The notes: generated by a model from the sequence alone, not told the origin. Positions 33,395 to 43,518 are shown, numbered from the stretch's first letter. The stretch is DNA of 64,000 nt from DAIOEK01 sp964648485 (GCA_964648485.1 CAZYOF010000010.1:1-64000); one strand, 5' to 3'. Translations and numbers: made by a program.

Positions 33395-35278
33395 TTAACA
33401 ATATTTTACTAAAATATTGTGCTGCCTCATCGCACTTGTATGAAAGTATAGTAAAGTTTGCTTTACTTCATCAATCTTATAATCTCCATCGGATAGATAC
33501 ACTTCTGGTTTTTTTACTAATAAGTGTTGCGGAATGAAAATTTCTGTGTGAGCGTCTGCATCATCCTTATGAAGGAATGAAAATCTGAAGATCTGTTTTT
33601 CATAATTATAAGAAATTTTAAAAGGATAACCGGCGATCCTTCGGGGGAATGGCCGCATAATTACCTCTGCAATTCTCATCCCATCGATAATTTGTCCCGA
33701 TCCTGTTTTTTGATCCGCACTATAGATTGAAAAATCCTCATCATTCCAAAGATCGCCGCGTTCATTGGAGTTATCAGCAGTATAAGTCCACAAAGTAAAG
33801 TTTGCACAATTTTCTTCAAGTCCCCGTAAAATGGCATCCATACCTTTTCTCTGCATATGAAAATCGCCAGTTTGATACGCTTTCTTATTTTGCATATCAA
33901 ATGGGATTCCCACTTCGCCGATAAGTGTGGGAATATCATTCATTCTTTCAGTAGAATGTCGGATAATTCTATCGATCTGTTTCACAAAAGATTTACGTAC
34001 ATTGTTTCTTCCCAGGCTGATATTTCTTGTTTGAGAATCCACCGAAAACCAGGGGGTAAATGACTTTTTAAACATCATATATCCATCGTACCAATGCGCT
34101 GCATGGACAATATTGGAGGCATCAAATTCAGACCAGGTTAGGCTATCATCCCCAGGGACTCCTTCTGTAAAGATGATTGCATCCGGGACAATTGCACGGA
34201 TCTCGCCGGCAAATCGATTAACGAATGGTTTAAAATAATCATTGTTAAAATTGACTTTTTTACCATTTACATTTGAGAAATAATCAGGTTTTAACGCGAT
34301 TGCTCTACCATCCTTGGTGGTTTCCCAAAGGCCATGATTATGCCAGATATCAGATTGGGGAGAACTCCAGGCAGATACTCCCTCCCGATTCACTATCTTT
34401 TTCCCACTTTGACGAAAACCGGTTAAGCCAACTTTAAAAACATCCACTTCTTGGGGAATACCCGCTCCCAGAAGCATACTTTGAAGCACGGTAGGTGTAG
34501 CATCAATTTGAACAGGTGAGGCGATGGAATAACTTCTAATATCGGTCTGACCGATAAAGCCACTGGATGGTTCATTCAGGCTGTCATAACCTAATATGTT
34601 GGGCAGATCTTTCAAAACCAGTGCTGCTTGTTTTATTGCATCTATGTAATGCTTTTGGAGGTATTCTTGAATAGGTGTTCCATCAATAAGAACACCCGGT
34701 GCGAAATCATTCCCGCCAAAAAATAAAGTAAACATGGTTGCAGCAGCTAATTTTGCATCATTTGTTGGCCAAATCATACGTGGAAAAGGATCCCCCCATT
34801 CCTGGTGCAATATCGCTGCACCCGCTTTGTGCAGATTTTTCACATTGAAGCCAGCTGCTTCCAGTGTCCAACCTGGAGCGCCATCCCCGCCTGTAAACCT
34901 GCTCCAGACATCTTGATGAGGGTCGATAAAAACAAAAAATCCAAATTCAACTGCTTTTTGAACAATTTCATGTAAATAAGAAAGATAATCGTGGTCGTAT
35001 AGACCTGGACCGGAATGCTCGATAGCTTCCCATGTTATCAAGAAGCGCAGGCAGTTAAATCCACATGCTTTCAGACGCAGATAATGTTGATCCGCTTCGT
35101 CTAAAGCGAAGGGTCGTCCAACAAACGAAACATTCCGATGATCGTAAAAGTTTTCATTCCGCCATGTAGCTCCATCCGGGTTGGATGGTAGTTTAGAGCT
35201 TCCACCCAGGTTAACTCCACGCAGCATTACCACGCGTCCATTTTCATCTATAAAGTGAGTGCCTTTTATTTTGATCAT
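33395..35278 (-). CDS. Glycoside hydrolase family 5, endoglycoceramidase/glucosylceramidase-like
   Basis: A 627-residue GH5 enzyme without a signal peptide, so probably cytoplasmic. It opens with the family's ENGRVVMLRGVNLGG. The catalytic acid is E236 in SLNEPSSG and the nucleophile E455 in LIGEVGIPF. A C-terminal beta domain (about 530-627) resembles the GH5 C-terminal domain of endoglycoceramidase-related enzymes. The substrate is probably a glucoside with a hydrophobic aglycone, but that is inferred from subfamily likeness. Single gene. Confidence 0.85.
   Translation of the reverse strand: MIKIKGTHFIDENGRVVMLRGVNLGGSSKLPSNPDGATWRNENFYDHRNVSFVGRPFALDEADQHYLRLKACGFNCLRFLITWEAIEHSGPGLYDHDYLSYLHEIVQKAVEFGFFVFIDPHQDVWSRFTGGDGAPGWTLEAAGFNVKNLHKAGAAILHQEWGDPFPRMIWPTNDAKLAAATMFTLFFGGNDFAPGVLIDGTPIQEYLQKHYIDAIKQAALVLKDLPNILGYDSLNEPSSGFIGQTDIRSYSIASPVQIDATPTVLQSMLLGAGIPQEVDVFKVGLTGFRQSGKKIVNREGVSAWSSPQSDIWHNHGLWETTKDGRAIALKPDYFSNVNGKKVNFNNDYFKPFVNRFAGEIRAIVPDAIIFTEGVPGDDSLTWSEFDASNIVHAAHWYDGYMMFKKSFTPWFSVDSQTRNISLGRNNVRKSFVKQIDRIIRHSTERMNDIPTLIGEVGIPFDMQNKKAYQTGDFHMQRKGMDAILRGLEENCANFTLWTYTADNSNERGDLWNDEDFSIYSADQKTGSGQIIDGMRIAEVIMRPFPRRIAGYPFKISYNYEKQIFRFSFLHKDDADAHTEIFIPQHLLVKKPEVYLSDGDYKIDEVKQTLLYFHTSAMRQHNILVKYC
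33451..33466. promoter_or_regulatory. Third XRE-type operator palindrome inside the 3' end of the GH5 gene
   Basis: gtaaag-tttg-ctttac, a perfect match to the arms of the operators at the XRE promoter 250-300 bp away. It lies within the last codons of the hydrolase gene and could assist DNA looping. Confidence 0.5.
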
Positions 35279-35427
35279 CTATACCATCCTGACATCAGAA
35301 ATACTATTAGTTCATTAATTTTAGCCTCATTTCAACAGGTTGAGATGAAATTATCTTTGCCTTCAGGCAATTTACGATAGAGATTTCAGTAAAACAGGTA
35401 ACGAGTATAATCAATTACGGAGGAACA

Positions 35428-36528
35428 ATGCCTGGCAAAAAAGTAGCTGCGATAGATATCGATCAATCCTTACCGCAAAAAGTTGCGTTGATATTCAGTG
35501 ATGTTCGCAGAGAATATTTTCCGACAGAAGCTCAATACATAACGGAAAAAGATGCTCAAGATGATGCTGAAATCATCTCAGGATATCTACGCGCACTCGG
35601 TATCACCCCCATTCTCCACGCAGGGAATGCAGCAATGCCTGCATGGTTGCGTAAAGAAAACCCAGATATGGTCCTCAATCTGGTTGATTCAGTAAAAGGT
35701 GAAGAAAGCCTTGCTTCGGCGATACCCGGCGTATTGGAACTTCTGGGAATTCCTTATACTGGCAGTGGGATATTGGGTTTGTCATTGGATACAAATAAAT
35801 TTGTGATCAAGAAATTGCTTCAGCAGAATGGTGTACCTGTACCAAATTACCAGCTATTCAACTCCTCTGAGAATTATATGGACCCAGCAATTCGTTTTCC
35901 ATTAATATCCAAACTAAATGCCATCCATGGTTCAGTTGAAATAACAGATGATGCTGTTTCTGAAAATGAGAAACAGCTTCGTAAAAGATTACGCAGGCTA
36001 ATCTCAATTTATAAGCAGCCAATACTCGTCGAAGAATTTATCTGCGGGAGAGAAATCACTGCTATTGTGTTACAGGAAAAGAAAAAAAAGAAGGTGTATT
36101 TAGCAGAAAAAATATTTAAGAACACAGATAAAAAATATCAATTTTTAACCTTTGAGGATCAATGGTTAACTGAGATGAATGCTGCGTTTCATTATGTGAA
36201 ATTCGATGATCCTTTATTGAAGGAATATGTGAAAATGGCATTCAATGTCACGAAAATGACCGGTTATGCAAAATTCGACGTGCGATTGGATCAATCAGGC
36301 AGATATTTTTTTATTGACTCCAATTGCAATCCTGCCCTAGGACCCAAAGAGTTGGATGTTGCTTTGTCAGTGATTCTCGATTTGCATGGTATCGGATTCG
36401 AAGAAACTATTAAACGTTTGATCGTTTCGGCGATGACGAATGGCAAATTTAAAACCAAAATGAAAGGAAATGGAAAAAAAATTCCTGCCATTAATTTCAC
36501 CAGAAATACACAGTACAGAAATCAGTAA
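35428..36528 (+). CDS. ATP-grasp ligase of the D-alanine-D-alanine ligase type
   Basis: A 366-residue ATP-grasp protein. It has a D-Ala-D-Ala ligase-like pre-ATP-grasp domain (about 15-120, LVDSVKGEESLASAIPGVLE, then YTGSG), an ATP-binding part (LVEEFICGREITAIVL) and a metal site with FIDSNCNPALGP, where the usual motif is D/E-x-N-x-x-P. It stands alone, not in a peptidoglycan operon, and the N-terminus and end motif deviate, so a peptide-forming ligase of other specificity is likely. GGAGG precedes the start. Confidence 0.8.
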   Translation: MPGKKVAAIDIDQSLPQKVALIFSDVRREYFPTEAQYITEKDAQDDAEIISGYLRALGITPILHAGNAAMPAWLRKENPDMVLNLVDSVKGEESLASAIPGVLELLGIPYTGSGILGLSLDTNKFVIKKLLQQNGVPVPNYQLFNSSENYMDPAIRFPLISKLNAIHGSVEITDDAVSENEKQLRKRLRRLISIYKQPILVEEFICGREITAIVLQEKKKKKVYLAEKIFKNTDKKYQFLTFEDQWLTEMNAAFHYVKFDDPLLKEYVKMAFNVTKMTGYAKFDVRLDQSGRYFFIDSNCNPALGPKELDVALSVILDLHGIGFEETIKRLIVSAMTNGKFKTKMKGNGKKIPAINFTRNTQYRNQ

Positions 36529-36632
36529 CTAATCTGAATTGGAAATCATCAGATACCGCCCATAAACTCAATTCGTTTGTCTAAAACAATAGACTATAGA
36601 AAACCCAGTCCCCGGTATATCGTACAAATAAC

Positions 36633-37871
36633 TTAATTTCTTGCTATCATCTGAGGCGATTCTGCATCCTTACCCCAGATGGCAAAGTAGAGTGTACCAG
36701 CCAGACCAAAGCCAAAGGCTGTAAGAAAATTCACCTGCGGGGAAACATTCCATAAGAATCCTGCGCTAAACGCAGCCAGTGACACAATCACATCCCTCAG
36801 TAGATAATACAAACCGAACATGGCAGCTTTTTGACCTTCGGGAGCAAGGTCCATTATCAACGCCTTACGAGTGGGCTCACCAAACTCTTTCAAACCTCTA
36901 ATGACAAAAGCCAGTATGAACATCCAGATATTATTGGAAATCATCAGAATCAATGGGAAAACTGTAAAGAAGACAAAAGTTGTCACAACAAATGGTTTCT
37001 TTGATCCTTTATCCGCCAGGTAAGCCACAGGAATATACACTAAGATGGCAGTAACCATTTCAATGGTTGTGAGCAATCCAAAGGTTACCGGTGATAACCC
37101 GTTATTCTTAATCACCCAGATAGCCATGAATGCATATGGAATTTGTTCACAGAATCTCACAAGGATATCAGCAACCAGCAATTTGCGAAAATTAACTGAC
37201 ATTCGACTAAACAATCTGAGCGGATTGATCTCTGCGTCATGCTCAGTTTTCCTGTCTTCAACAAACCTCTGCTGTAACAAAAGGGCAATGAAAGCGAAGA
37301 TGAGGGCAAGGATAAATGCCATGCGAACACCGATAATCTCTCCCTTCCATGTAATCAATAATCCCCCAATTACCGGTCCGAGAGCCATAGGTAGCCTGCG
37401 GACAAGCGAGTGCATGGACACCCCCATTGTTCTTTTATTGTTGGGTAAGACTGAAGCTACCAGGCTCATTGTGGCAGGTAATGAAATGGCAGACCACGAA
37501 AGGAATAATACTGCCCCTGCCACCACTGCCCACCATTGTGGAATAAGAATAACAATCAGATATCCAATCATCGCGATAAGGTTGAAAACCACAAGCGCTT
37601 TCTTGTAACCCAGCTTATCGCTCAGGTAACCACCCGGAAATGAATATAATGCGCTTAATAAGTTATCCATACCATTTAATAAGCTGACGGTTAATGCTCC
37701 TCCGCCCAACGCGACAAGGTAAATAGGCAGAAATCTCTCAGCCATATTTTCGCCCATGCCAACCAAGACTACCATTGCCAGCATGGCAATCATACTGGAA
37801 CGAAGTCCAAGAAAATTTTTTATTCTTTCAGTTAGATTTTTTATTTGGGGCTGTTTCTGATTCGAATCCAT
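36633..37871 (-). CDS. MFS transporter
   Basis: A 412-residue major facilitator with about twelve helices and the loop 2-3 motif GGYLSDKLGYKKAL, repeated in the second half as AYLADKGSKKPF. An N-terminal cytoplasmic tail of about 25 residues precedes the first helix. Drug or metabolite export is the common role of this type; no neighbour suggests a substrate. Confidence 0.85.
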   Translation of the reverse strand: MDSNQKQPQIKNLTERIKNFLGLRSSMIAMLAMVVLVGMGENMAERFLPIYLVALGGGALTVSLLNGMDNLLSALYSFPGGYLSDKLGYKKALVVFNLIAMIGYLIVILIPQWWAVVAGAVLFLSWSAISLPATMSLVASVLPNNKRTMGVSMHSLVRRLPMALGPVIGGLLITWKGEIIGVRMAFILALIFAFIALLLQQRFVEDRKTEHDAEINPLRLFSRMSVNFRKLLVADILVRFCEQIPYAFMAIWVIKNNGLSPVTFGLLTTIEMVTAILVYIPVAYLADKGSKKPFVVTTFVFFTVFPLILMISNNIWMFILAFVIRGLKEFGEPTRKALIMDLAPEGQKAAMFGLYYLLRDVIVSLAAFSAGFLWNVSPQVNFLTAFGFGLAGTLYFAIWGKDAESPQMIARN

Positions 37872-38216
37872 AGCGCTTCCTTGTAAGCATCACAAATATC
37901 AGGGAATTATAGTATCAATTACAAAACTTAATTCATTTAATTAAACCGGAAAACTAATGAATAAGCAGATACAAATCAAACATTCCTCTTTCCATTAATG
38001 TAGTCTTACGTTAAATAAATAGACCAAGGTGAATATAAAACCTTCCTTCACCGAGGTCTAATTCTTTTTTATTACTTAAAGAATTAGTCAGATAGAATTA
38101 ATTTTTCCTATCATTCCAGCACCAACTTGGACATGAATTGCCCGTAATTGGATATAGCCTTAATCCTGCAATCAGTAGGCACTTTGTACCCAGAGAATGA
38201 CAGAAATATCATACCC
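37872..38216. other. Intergenic stretch with one hairpin
   Basis: 345 bases. A two-part hairpin (38020-38060: tagacc and ggtgaa pairing with ttcacc and ggtcta, across an aa/ga mismatch) is followed by T-rich sequence on the plus strand and a weaker T-rich stretch on the minus strand. It may end transcription of the WD40 gene. I see no gene here. Confidence 0.45.
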
Positions 38217-40772
38217 TCATTTCAAGATGGCAGTAACACTGAATAGAACATTCCAGGTTACTGGTCCAACAATGCCATCAACGACAAGACCATTTCTTTC
38301 CTGAAACTCTTTCACCGCCTGATCAGTCATTCTCCCAAACACCCCATCTGGAATACCCACCTCGGTATAGCCCAGAGATGATAATCTTTGCTGTAATTGC
38401 ATAACGTCAGCTCCGGCTAAAGGAGGATCTGTCAATTTGAGCGTTCTGGTTAATATCGATGGAGTTGGAGTGGAAGTAGCAAGAATGGGTGCTGAGGTAC
38501 TTGTTGGTGTAACAGGTGTGGATGTGAGGGGAGTAGATGCCAATTGGCAGGTGACATCTGCATAATATCCACCCGGAACCTTCAGGGCATCCTTCAAACC
38601 CCAAATGATGGCTCGGTCTTGTTCGCCGATACTTAGTAAAAGATGTCCATCCGGGCTGAAAGCAAGCTTAATAACAGCTGTACGGTGGGCGTGATGATCA
38701 AAGACAATCGCTTTAGTTTTTAATTCAATCAGAATCACTCTCCCCCGATCTGATCCCATTGCCAGAAGGCAACCATTCGGGCTGAAAGTAATACCTTGAG
38801 CTTTTTCTCCTTCTACCTGGAATGTAAACATTTCACTAGTGTTAATATCCCACACCAGGAACAAATCTCCCAGGCTGGCTGCGAGCAAACTAGCATCAGG
38901 ACTTAACACCAGTGATTTTACCTCCCCTTTTATTGGAAGCGAAAATTCTCGAATAAATTCTCCTGTTTCTAAATTCCACAACTGAATTTCATTGTCACCT
39001 GCAGCTAACCATCTCCCATCCAGACTTACAGCAGCATGTCCGGCATCGGATTCAATTTCACTGATCCCATCCAGCCTTGTTACATCTAACCAGGTTTGTA
39101 CATTCATTTCTTTACCAGGATCAAATTGGTTTAGAAGAATAAATTTATTGCTTGCGCTGACTGGAGTATCATAATTTAGTGAGATCAATCCTCTTGGGGA
39201 TGAATATGCCAACTCCCCCGAAAGTTCTAAATCTTGAATCGTCCAGGATCTTATTAAACCATCCTGTGAGTTTGAAATCAACGTATCCCCATTTTGAGCA
39301 AATGTCATATTTCGAATGATTGCCTGATGTGCATTCTCAATATTTCGTGAATGGTCATTTACTATTTCGTCAATAATAATGCTGCCATCATCTAGTCCAC
39401 TGGCAAGGACAAGATCTCCGTCTGGAAAACCAATCGCAGCAGAATATATTCGGCGTGTGTCGCTGTTGACCTGGGCAACCATTTCTTGTTTCTGAAGATC
39501 CCACAATTCAATATACCCCTCATACGACACCGCAACTATGTTGCCTTTACTTGTTGGCTGAAATGTCATTTGCAGGTTGGCTGCTGACTTTGTTGTGTCA
39601 GAAGCCGATTTCCATCTCACGGGATCATCATTATTAATAATGATCTCTGGCTTGGAGAAATCATTGATATTCCATAATTGAAGAACATTGCCATCAATAA
39701 TTGCGAATTTCCCCGCCTCCTGATCATACGTCAGATACTCAAGGGAAATAGTCGGATTAAGAATCACCTTATTACTGAAGCGATCAAATCTGTTGGTATT
39801 CCAGAATCCCATTTCGTATCTGGTTCGAGGAGTAGGAAAACAATTTGGCATATCTTCTGTACAAGGAGGATCCAGGTAAGAAATTAAACAACCTACTATA
39901 AAATCAGAGCCATAATCAGGATCTGTCAAACAATAACCATTGGTTAAACGCTGCCTTGTAAAATTATTTAATGAACTGTTTAATTGTTTTCCGGTTTTTG
40001 TATCCCACATTCTAACATCACCTGCTACATTCACCGCTTGCAATCGGCTGCCATCTGAATTAAATATGAGTGCGCTTGTTTCAGGTAGAGTGTTTGTCCA
40101 CTCAATGTATGCTGTTTTTGCCGTCATTGAACTGATTAAGCTGCCTGATTCAATATCGAATAATTTTATGACTGTCTCAACAAGGTTAGTGGCATCATTG
40201 GGATCATAATCTTCAGTCACGACAGCAATTTGTTTTGAATCCGGTGAAAATGATGCAATATCTCCTGCATCTTCAAAAACCCGAATTACCTCAGCATTTT
40301 CCAAATCCCATATTTGGATAGCTGGATAGAATTGGTTACTGGCAAGATACTTACCGTTTCTGCTGATCGAAAGGAAACCCACACGAGAGCTTGTCGGAAT
40401 CTCACGGATAATTTCCAAGGTACTGCCATCCAAAAGCACAATCCCGGCACTTCCGCTTACAACTAAAAATCTGCCATCAGGTGCCCATTGCATGTCAAAT
40501 ACCCTGCCAGGAGCGGGCATACTTTTTACATAAAGCTGCTGAATTTTATCCGCGTTTTCTGGCTGGATAGCCCATTCCCTCGCTTGAGGTAGGGGAACTG
40601 GGGTACGTGTTCTTTCAAGAGGAACATCGGGTTTTTGCCCGGCAGGATCTGATGGTGTTGTAACAACGTTTTCTGGTATTTGTGATTGATTCGAAATATT
40701 CTTTTGTGATTGTCCGCATGCTGATAACATGAAAGACAGTGCCATTAAACAACCTACAATGTTCCTCATCAT
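38217..40772 (-). CDS. WD40-repeat lipoprotein with C-terminal peptidoglycan-binding domain
   Basis: An 851-residue exported protein. A lipoprotein signal with LSAC puts the lipidated Cys at residue 19. Then a Pro/Thr-rich spacer and two beta-propellers' worth of WD40-like repeats (about 75-730; units such as FSPDSKQIAVV, LSPDASLLAAS, FSPNGCLLAMG, FSPDGHLLLSI). A Thr/Pro/Ser linker (about 745-770) leads to a PG_binding_1 domain (about 775-850, LQQRLSSLGY, GVFGRMTDQAVKEFQ). It probably bridges membrane and cell wall as a scaffold. GGAGG precedes the start. Confidence 0.88.
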   Translation of the reverse strand: MMRNIVGCLMALSFMLSACGQSQKNISNQSQIPENVVTTPSDPAGQKPDVPLERTRTPVPLPQAREWAIQPENADKIQQLYVKSMPAPGRVFDMQWAPDGRFLVVSGSAGIVLLDGSTLEIIREIPTSSRVGFLSISRNGKYLASNQFYPAIQIWDLENAEVIRVFEDAGDIASFSPDSKQIAVVTEDYDPNDATNLVETVIKLFDIESGSLISSMTAKTAYIEWTNTLPETSALIFNSDGSRLQAVNVAGDVRMWDTKTGKQLNSSLNNFTRQRLTNGYCLTDPDYGSDFIVGCLISYLDPPCTEDMPNCFPTPRTRYEMGFWNTNRFDRFSNKVILNPTISLEYLTYDQEAGKFAIIDGNVLQLWNINDFSKPEIIINNDDPVRWKSASDTTKSAANLQMTFQPTSKGNIVAVSYEGYIELWDLQKQEMVAQVNSDTRRIYSAAIGFPDGDLVLASGLDDGSIIIDEIVNDHSRNIENAHQAIIRNMTFAQNGDTLISNSQDGLIRSWTIQDLELSGELAYSSPRGLISLNYDTPVSASNKFILLNQFDPGKEMNVQTWLDVTRLDGISEIESDAGHAAVSLDGRWLAAGDNEIQLWNLETGEFIREFSLPIKGEVKSLVLSPDASLLAASLGDLFLVWDINTSEMFTFQVEGEKAQGITFSPNGCLLAMGSDRGRVILIELKTKAIVFDHHAHRTAVIKLAFSPDGHLLLSIGEQDRAIIWGLKDALKVPGGYYADVTCQLASTPLTSTPVTPTSTSAPILATSTPTPSILTRTLKLTDPPLAGADVMQLQQRLSSLGYTEVGIPDGVFGRMTDQAVKEFQERNGLVVDGIVGPVTWNVLFSVTAILK

Positions 40773-40899
40773 TACTATTTTCCTCCCTGGATTATCAAAG
40801 TAGAAATGGAAAAATCAGGTTTCCAGTGTAAGAATCCTTAACCAATCAGCTAGATATTTTTTACCTGATAGATTATTGATTCTATAATAAATAGAAAAA

Positions 40900-40931
40900 A
40901 AAGCCAATCAGGATACTTTTTGATTGGCTTT
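40900..40931 (-). terminator. Terminator of the metal-cofactor gene array
   Basis: An 11-bp stem (aaagccaatca-type arm 40900-40910 with 40921-40931) followed on the minus strand by a run of Ts, 27 bases after the DUF364 gene. Confidence 0.9.
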
Positions 40932-40957
40932 CGTAAATAAATCTGGGTAGTGGTTGA

Positions 40958-41680
40958 TTATTTTATCATGGTTAACAATCTTACGCCTTTTACCTGCGGA
41001 AAAGCTGCTCCCTGCTGAATGGTCAAAACTGCCGCTTCCTCATCCACCACCCTTGAACCAGACAGGTAAGAGATTCCCTTATCGAATAACAAAGGAAGTA
41101 ATGGAGTAGATGAACCTAAAATAAAAATGGTCGCGCCTGCGTGGCAGAAAGACAATAGATTCTCAATTGTATGATTGATAAATGCTGTTCCGGTTATGGC
41201 TACAACATCAGCTTTGGGAATGTATTTGCTGGCATCCTCCTCAGGAAAATCATCACCAAAGGGTCGTTTTTCAATCACCCAGCAATTTCGGGCAATCGTT
41301 TTCATACGATCCACAAAAGGAAAATGACCAACAACAACTAAATTCTTATCTAAAGATTCTTGTGCAATTATCTCTGCCGCATTAACTTCTTTTACCTGGT
41401 TTTCATCAATATCTATGAGGGAATTGATAGCTGCTATTCCGATACTTGCTTCCAAAAGATTATCCGACCGTAACCATCCAGCCAGTTCTTGAGCAGTTTT
41501 ATTATGCAAACCGCCAACATCCCTGATGGTTCCATGGCCGTGTGGACCTGATCCCACCAACGTCGAACTAATTGCGCAATATTTACTGGAAACCAGTGTC
41601 CAGTGAACACCTATTACAATATTCTTCACTGGTACAGGCTCTCTGGGAATTGTATCAAGTATCTCTTCAATAATTTTCAT
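40958..41680 (-). CDS. DUF364-family protein (putative heavy-metal chelation domain)
   Basis: 240 residues with an N-terminal DUF4213-like part (about 1-90, CAISSTLVG) and a Rossmann-like C-terminal DUF364 domain (VVVGHFPFVDRM, ADVVAITGTAFINHTIENLL, GATIFILGSSTPLLPLLFDKG). The family is described as a probable heavy-metal chelator and is found near molybdenum and metal transport genes. Last gene of a ten-gene minus-strand array concerned with metals and Fe-S proteins. Confidence 0.88.
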   Translation of the reverse strand: MKIIEEILDTIPREPVPVKNIVIGVHWTLVSSKYCAISSTLVGSGPHGHGTIRDVGGLHNKTAQELAGWLRSDNLLEASIGIAAINSLIDIDENQVKEVNAAEIIAQESLDKNLVVVGHFPFVDRMKTIARNCWVIEKRPFGDDFPEEDASKYIPKADVVAITGTAFINHTIENLLSFCHAGATIFILGSSTPLLPLLFDKGISYLSGSRVVDEEAAVLTIQQGAAFPQVKGVRLLTMIK

Positions 41681-41709
41681 TAAATTTTTGCCTCTTATCG
41701 CATCAAAAT

Positions 41710-42576
41710 CTATACGCCAAATATCCCGGATAAAACAAACACAAACATTGCCCCCAGGATGATACCTGCAGAAGTAAAATGCTGATGCCCATACTCCCTC
41801 GCGGTAGGTATTAATTCATCTAACGTAATAAAGACCATGACACCACCTGCAAAGGCCAGCGCACCTGGAACCAAATCTGCAAAAGCGACCAGAAAAATAC
41901 TTGCAAAAAGCGCTCCGATTGGTTCTGCAAGCCCGGATAAGATGGCTACCTTAAATGCATCCCAACGGCATATTCCCCCTTTGCAAAGGGGAAGCGCAGT
42001 AGCTATTCCCTCTGGTATATTGTGAAGTAATATCGCCAAAGCAATAAAAAGTCCAAACTGAGGATTATGTAAATAACCTGCACCTACAGCAATTCCCTCA
42101 GGTAAATTATGCAAGGCAATCCCAACTGCCAAGAGAATGCCCGTATTAACTAATTTCATGTCTAAAAATTGACTGTGTCGGTGCAGCCTTCCAAAACGCC
42201 GCCTTCCCATAAATGCCCTGGGAGGATTTTCCTCCTCGAATATTTCTCCGCTTACACGAATTTCCTTTTCTCCGAACCTGATATGAGGTGCATAGCTATC
42301 CAGCAGGAACATGAATGTAGCACCGACTCCGAATCCAACAGTAGCTGTAACCGCTCCGGCAAGCTCCCACGCTTTATTTACCAATTCAAGAAAGGATAAA
42401 GAGATCATCACACCAGCTGTAATTCCCATTAACAAGCCATACGACCGGCGACCAGGTTTTCTGATAATTGCAATAAAACCACCTAAGCCTGTACCCATAC
42501 TTGCCATCAGGCTGAGCATAACAATATTGATGATCGGATGCAATTCTGTATTCATTGCTGCAATAGAACTACCCAT
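41710..42576 (-). CDS. ZIP-family divalent metal transporter
   Basis: A 288-residue inner membrane protein with about eight helices. The two metal-binding helices are visible as ALHNLPEGIAVG and LLHNIPEGIATA. A short hydrophilic loop rich in Arg and Glu lies between helices three and four. ZIP proteins bring Zn, Fe or other divalent ions into the cytoplasm. It lies six bases after the radical SAM gene, so metal import is tied to the cofactor genes. ATG at 42576 has no clear ribosome site; an ATG seven codons later is possible. Confidence 0.92.
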   Translation of the reverse strand: MGSSIAAMNTELHPIINIVMLSLMASMGTGLGGFIAIIRKPGRRSYGLLMGITAGVMISLSFLELVNKAWELAGAVTATVGFGVGATFMFLLDSYAPHIRFGEKEIRVSGEIFEEENPPRAFMGRRRFGRLHRHSQFLDMKLVNTGILLAVGIALHNLPEGIAVGAGYLHNPQFGLFIALAILLHNIPEGIATALPLCKGGICRWDAFKVAILSGLAEPIGALFASIFLVAFADLVPGALAFAGGVMVFITLDELIPTAREYGHQHFTSAGIILGAMFVFVLSGIFGV

Positions 42577-42582
42577 CTAGTG

Positions 42583-43518
42583 TTAGAATTTTTTTATGTA
42601 ATAATTCCTTTTTTGATATTCTACCTTCATTAATCGTTGATCTTTTATCATTTGCAGTACATTCCCCCATTCACCACCGGAATCCATAACCATTCTTTGC
42701 AAGGATTCCTCATTCATCGGATGAACTGCTGTAATCCCCAATATATCATCTTCAAGCGAACCGCTGGAAGGAAAGTCAGTACTATCAGTATCCATCAATA
42801 AGTCAAGCGTATTTTTGATATCAATCATTTGGTGAAGTATTCTTGTTATCACATCAAATGATGGGGGTTTAACCCAATTTTCCGCAGGCGGTCTGGTAGG
42901 TATTGACAGATAAGACATTGCTGGTTGTAGTTTCTTTAAGAATTCAACCAGTTCATGTACATCTAATTCTGAATCATTTACTCCTGAGACGAACATAGTT
43001 TCAGTTACCAGAAGCCCTTTATACAATGAGCGAAATTTCAACATTCCATCAAGTATTTGAGATAGTTGTAAGTGATGATGAGGACGATTAATTTTCCGCC
43101 AGGATTTTTCCAACACCGAATCTACTTTAAGTGATACCCAATCTGCCGCCAATATATCTTTTTGAACATCATCATTGAAAATTAATGCTGCATTTGAAAT
43201 TATTGCAATGGGTATTTGAAATTCATTCAAACCAGCAATTATTTCTTTCAGGTTCGCATCAAGCGTAGGTTCTCCATCTGGAACCAACGTAATATAGTCG
43301 ATTGTAATTCCAGCTTTTTTTGACTCTTCTACTTTTATACGAGCTTCATCGACAATCTGCTTAACTGCATAGAACTCTTCGCGTTTAATTGAAAGCTTTT
43401 TGGTTCTTCCCACCTGACAATATACACATGAATAGGGACAGATCTTGTAAGGTATATGGTTTATTCCGAGGCTCAAACCTAATCTTCTGGAAGGGACGGG
43501 ACCAAAAGCAATCATCAT
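42583..43518 (-). CDS. Radical SAM protein
   Basis: A 311-residue radical SAM enzyme of the COG0731-like group. The [4Fe-4S] motif is C-x3-C-x2-C in KICPYSCVYCQ, preceded by the typical FGPVPSRRLGLSLGIN. Later pieces are LVPDGEPTLD (GGE-like SAM contact) and ISNAALI. A C-terminal extension (about 240-311) looks winged-helix-like. Substrate unknown; cofactor or protein modification fits the neighbours. Confidence 0.88.
   Translation of the reverse strand: MMIAFGPVPSRRLGLSLGINHIPYKICPYSCVYCQVGRTKKLSIKREEFYAVKQIVDEARIKVEESKKAGITIDYITLVPDGEPTLDANLKEIIAGLNEFQIPIAIISNAALIFNDDVQKDILAADWVSLKVDSVLEKSWRKINRPHHHLQLSQILDGMLKFRSLYKGLLVTETMFVSGVNDSELDVHELVEFLKKLQPAMSYLSIPTRPPAENWVKPPSFDVITRILHQMIDIKNTLDLLMDTDSTDFPSSGSLEDDILGITAVHPMNEESLQRMVMDSGGEWGNVLQMIKDQRLMKVEYQKRNYYIKKF

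Noticed and set aside
37045..37608. Plus-strand open frame of 187 codons inside the MFS gene
   Set aside because: Opposite-strand shadow of a clear membrane transporter.
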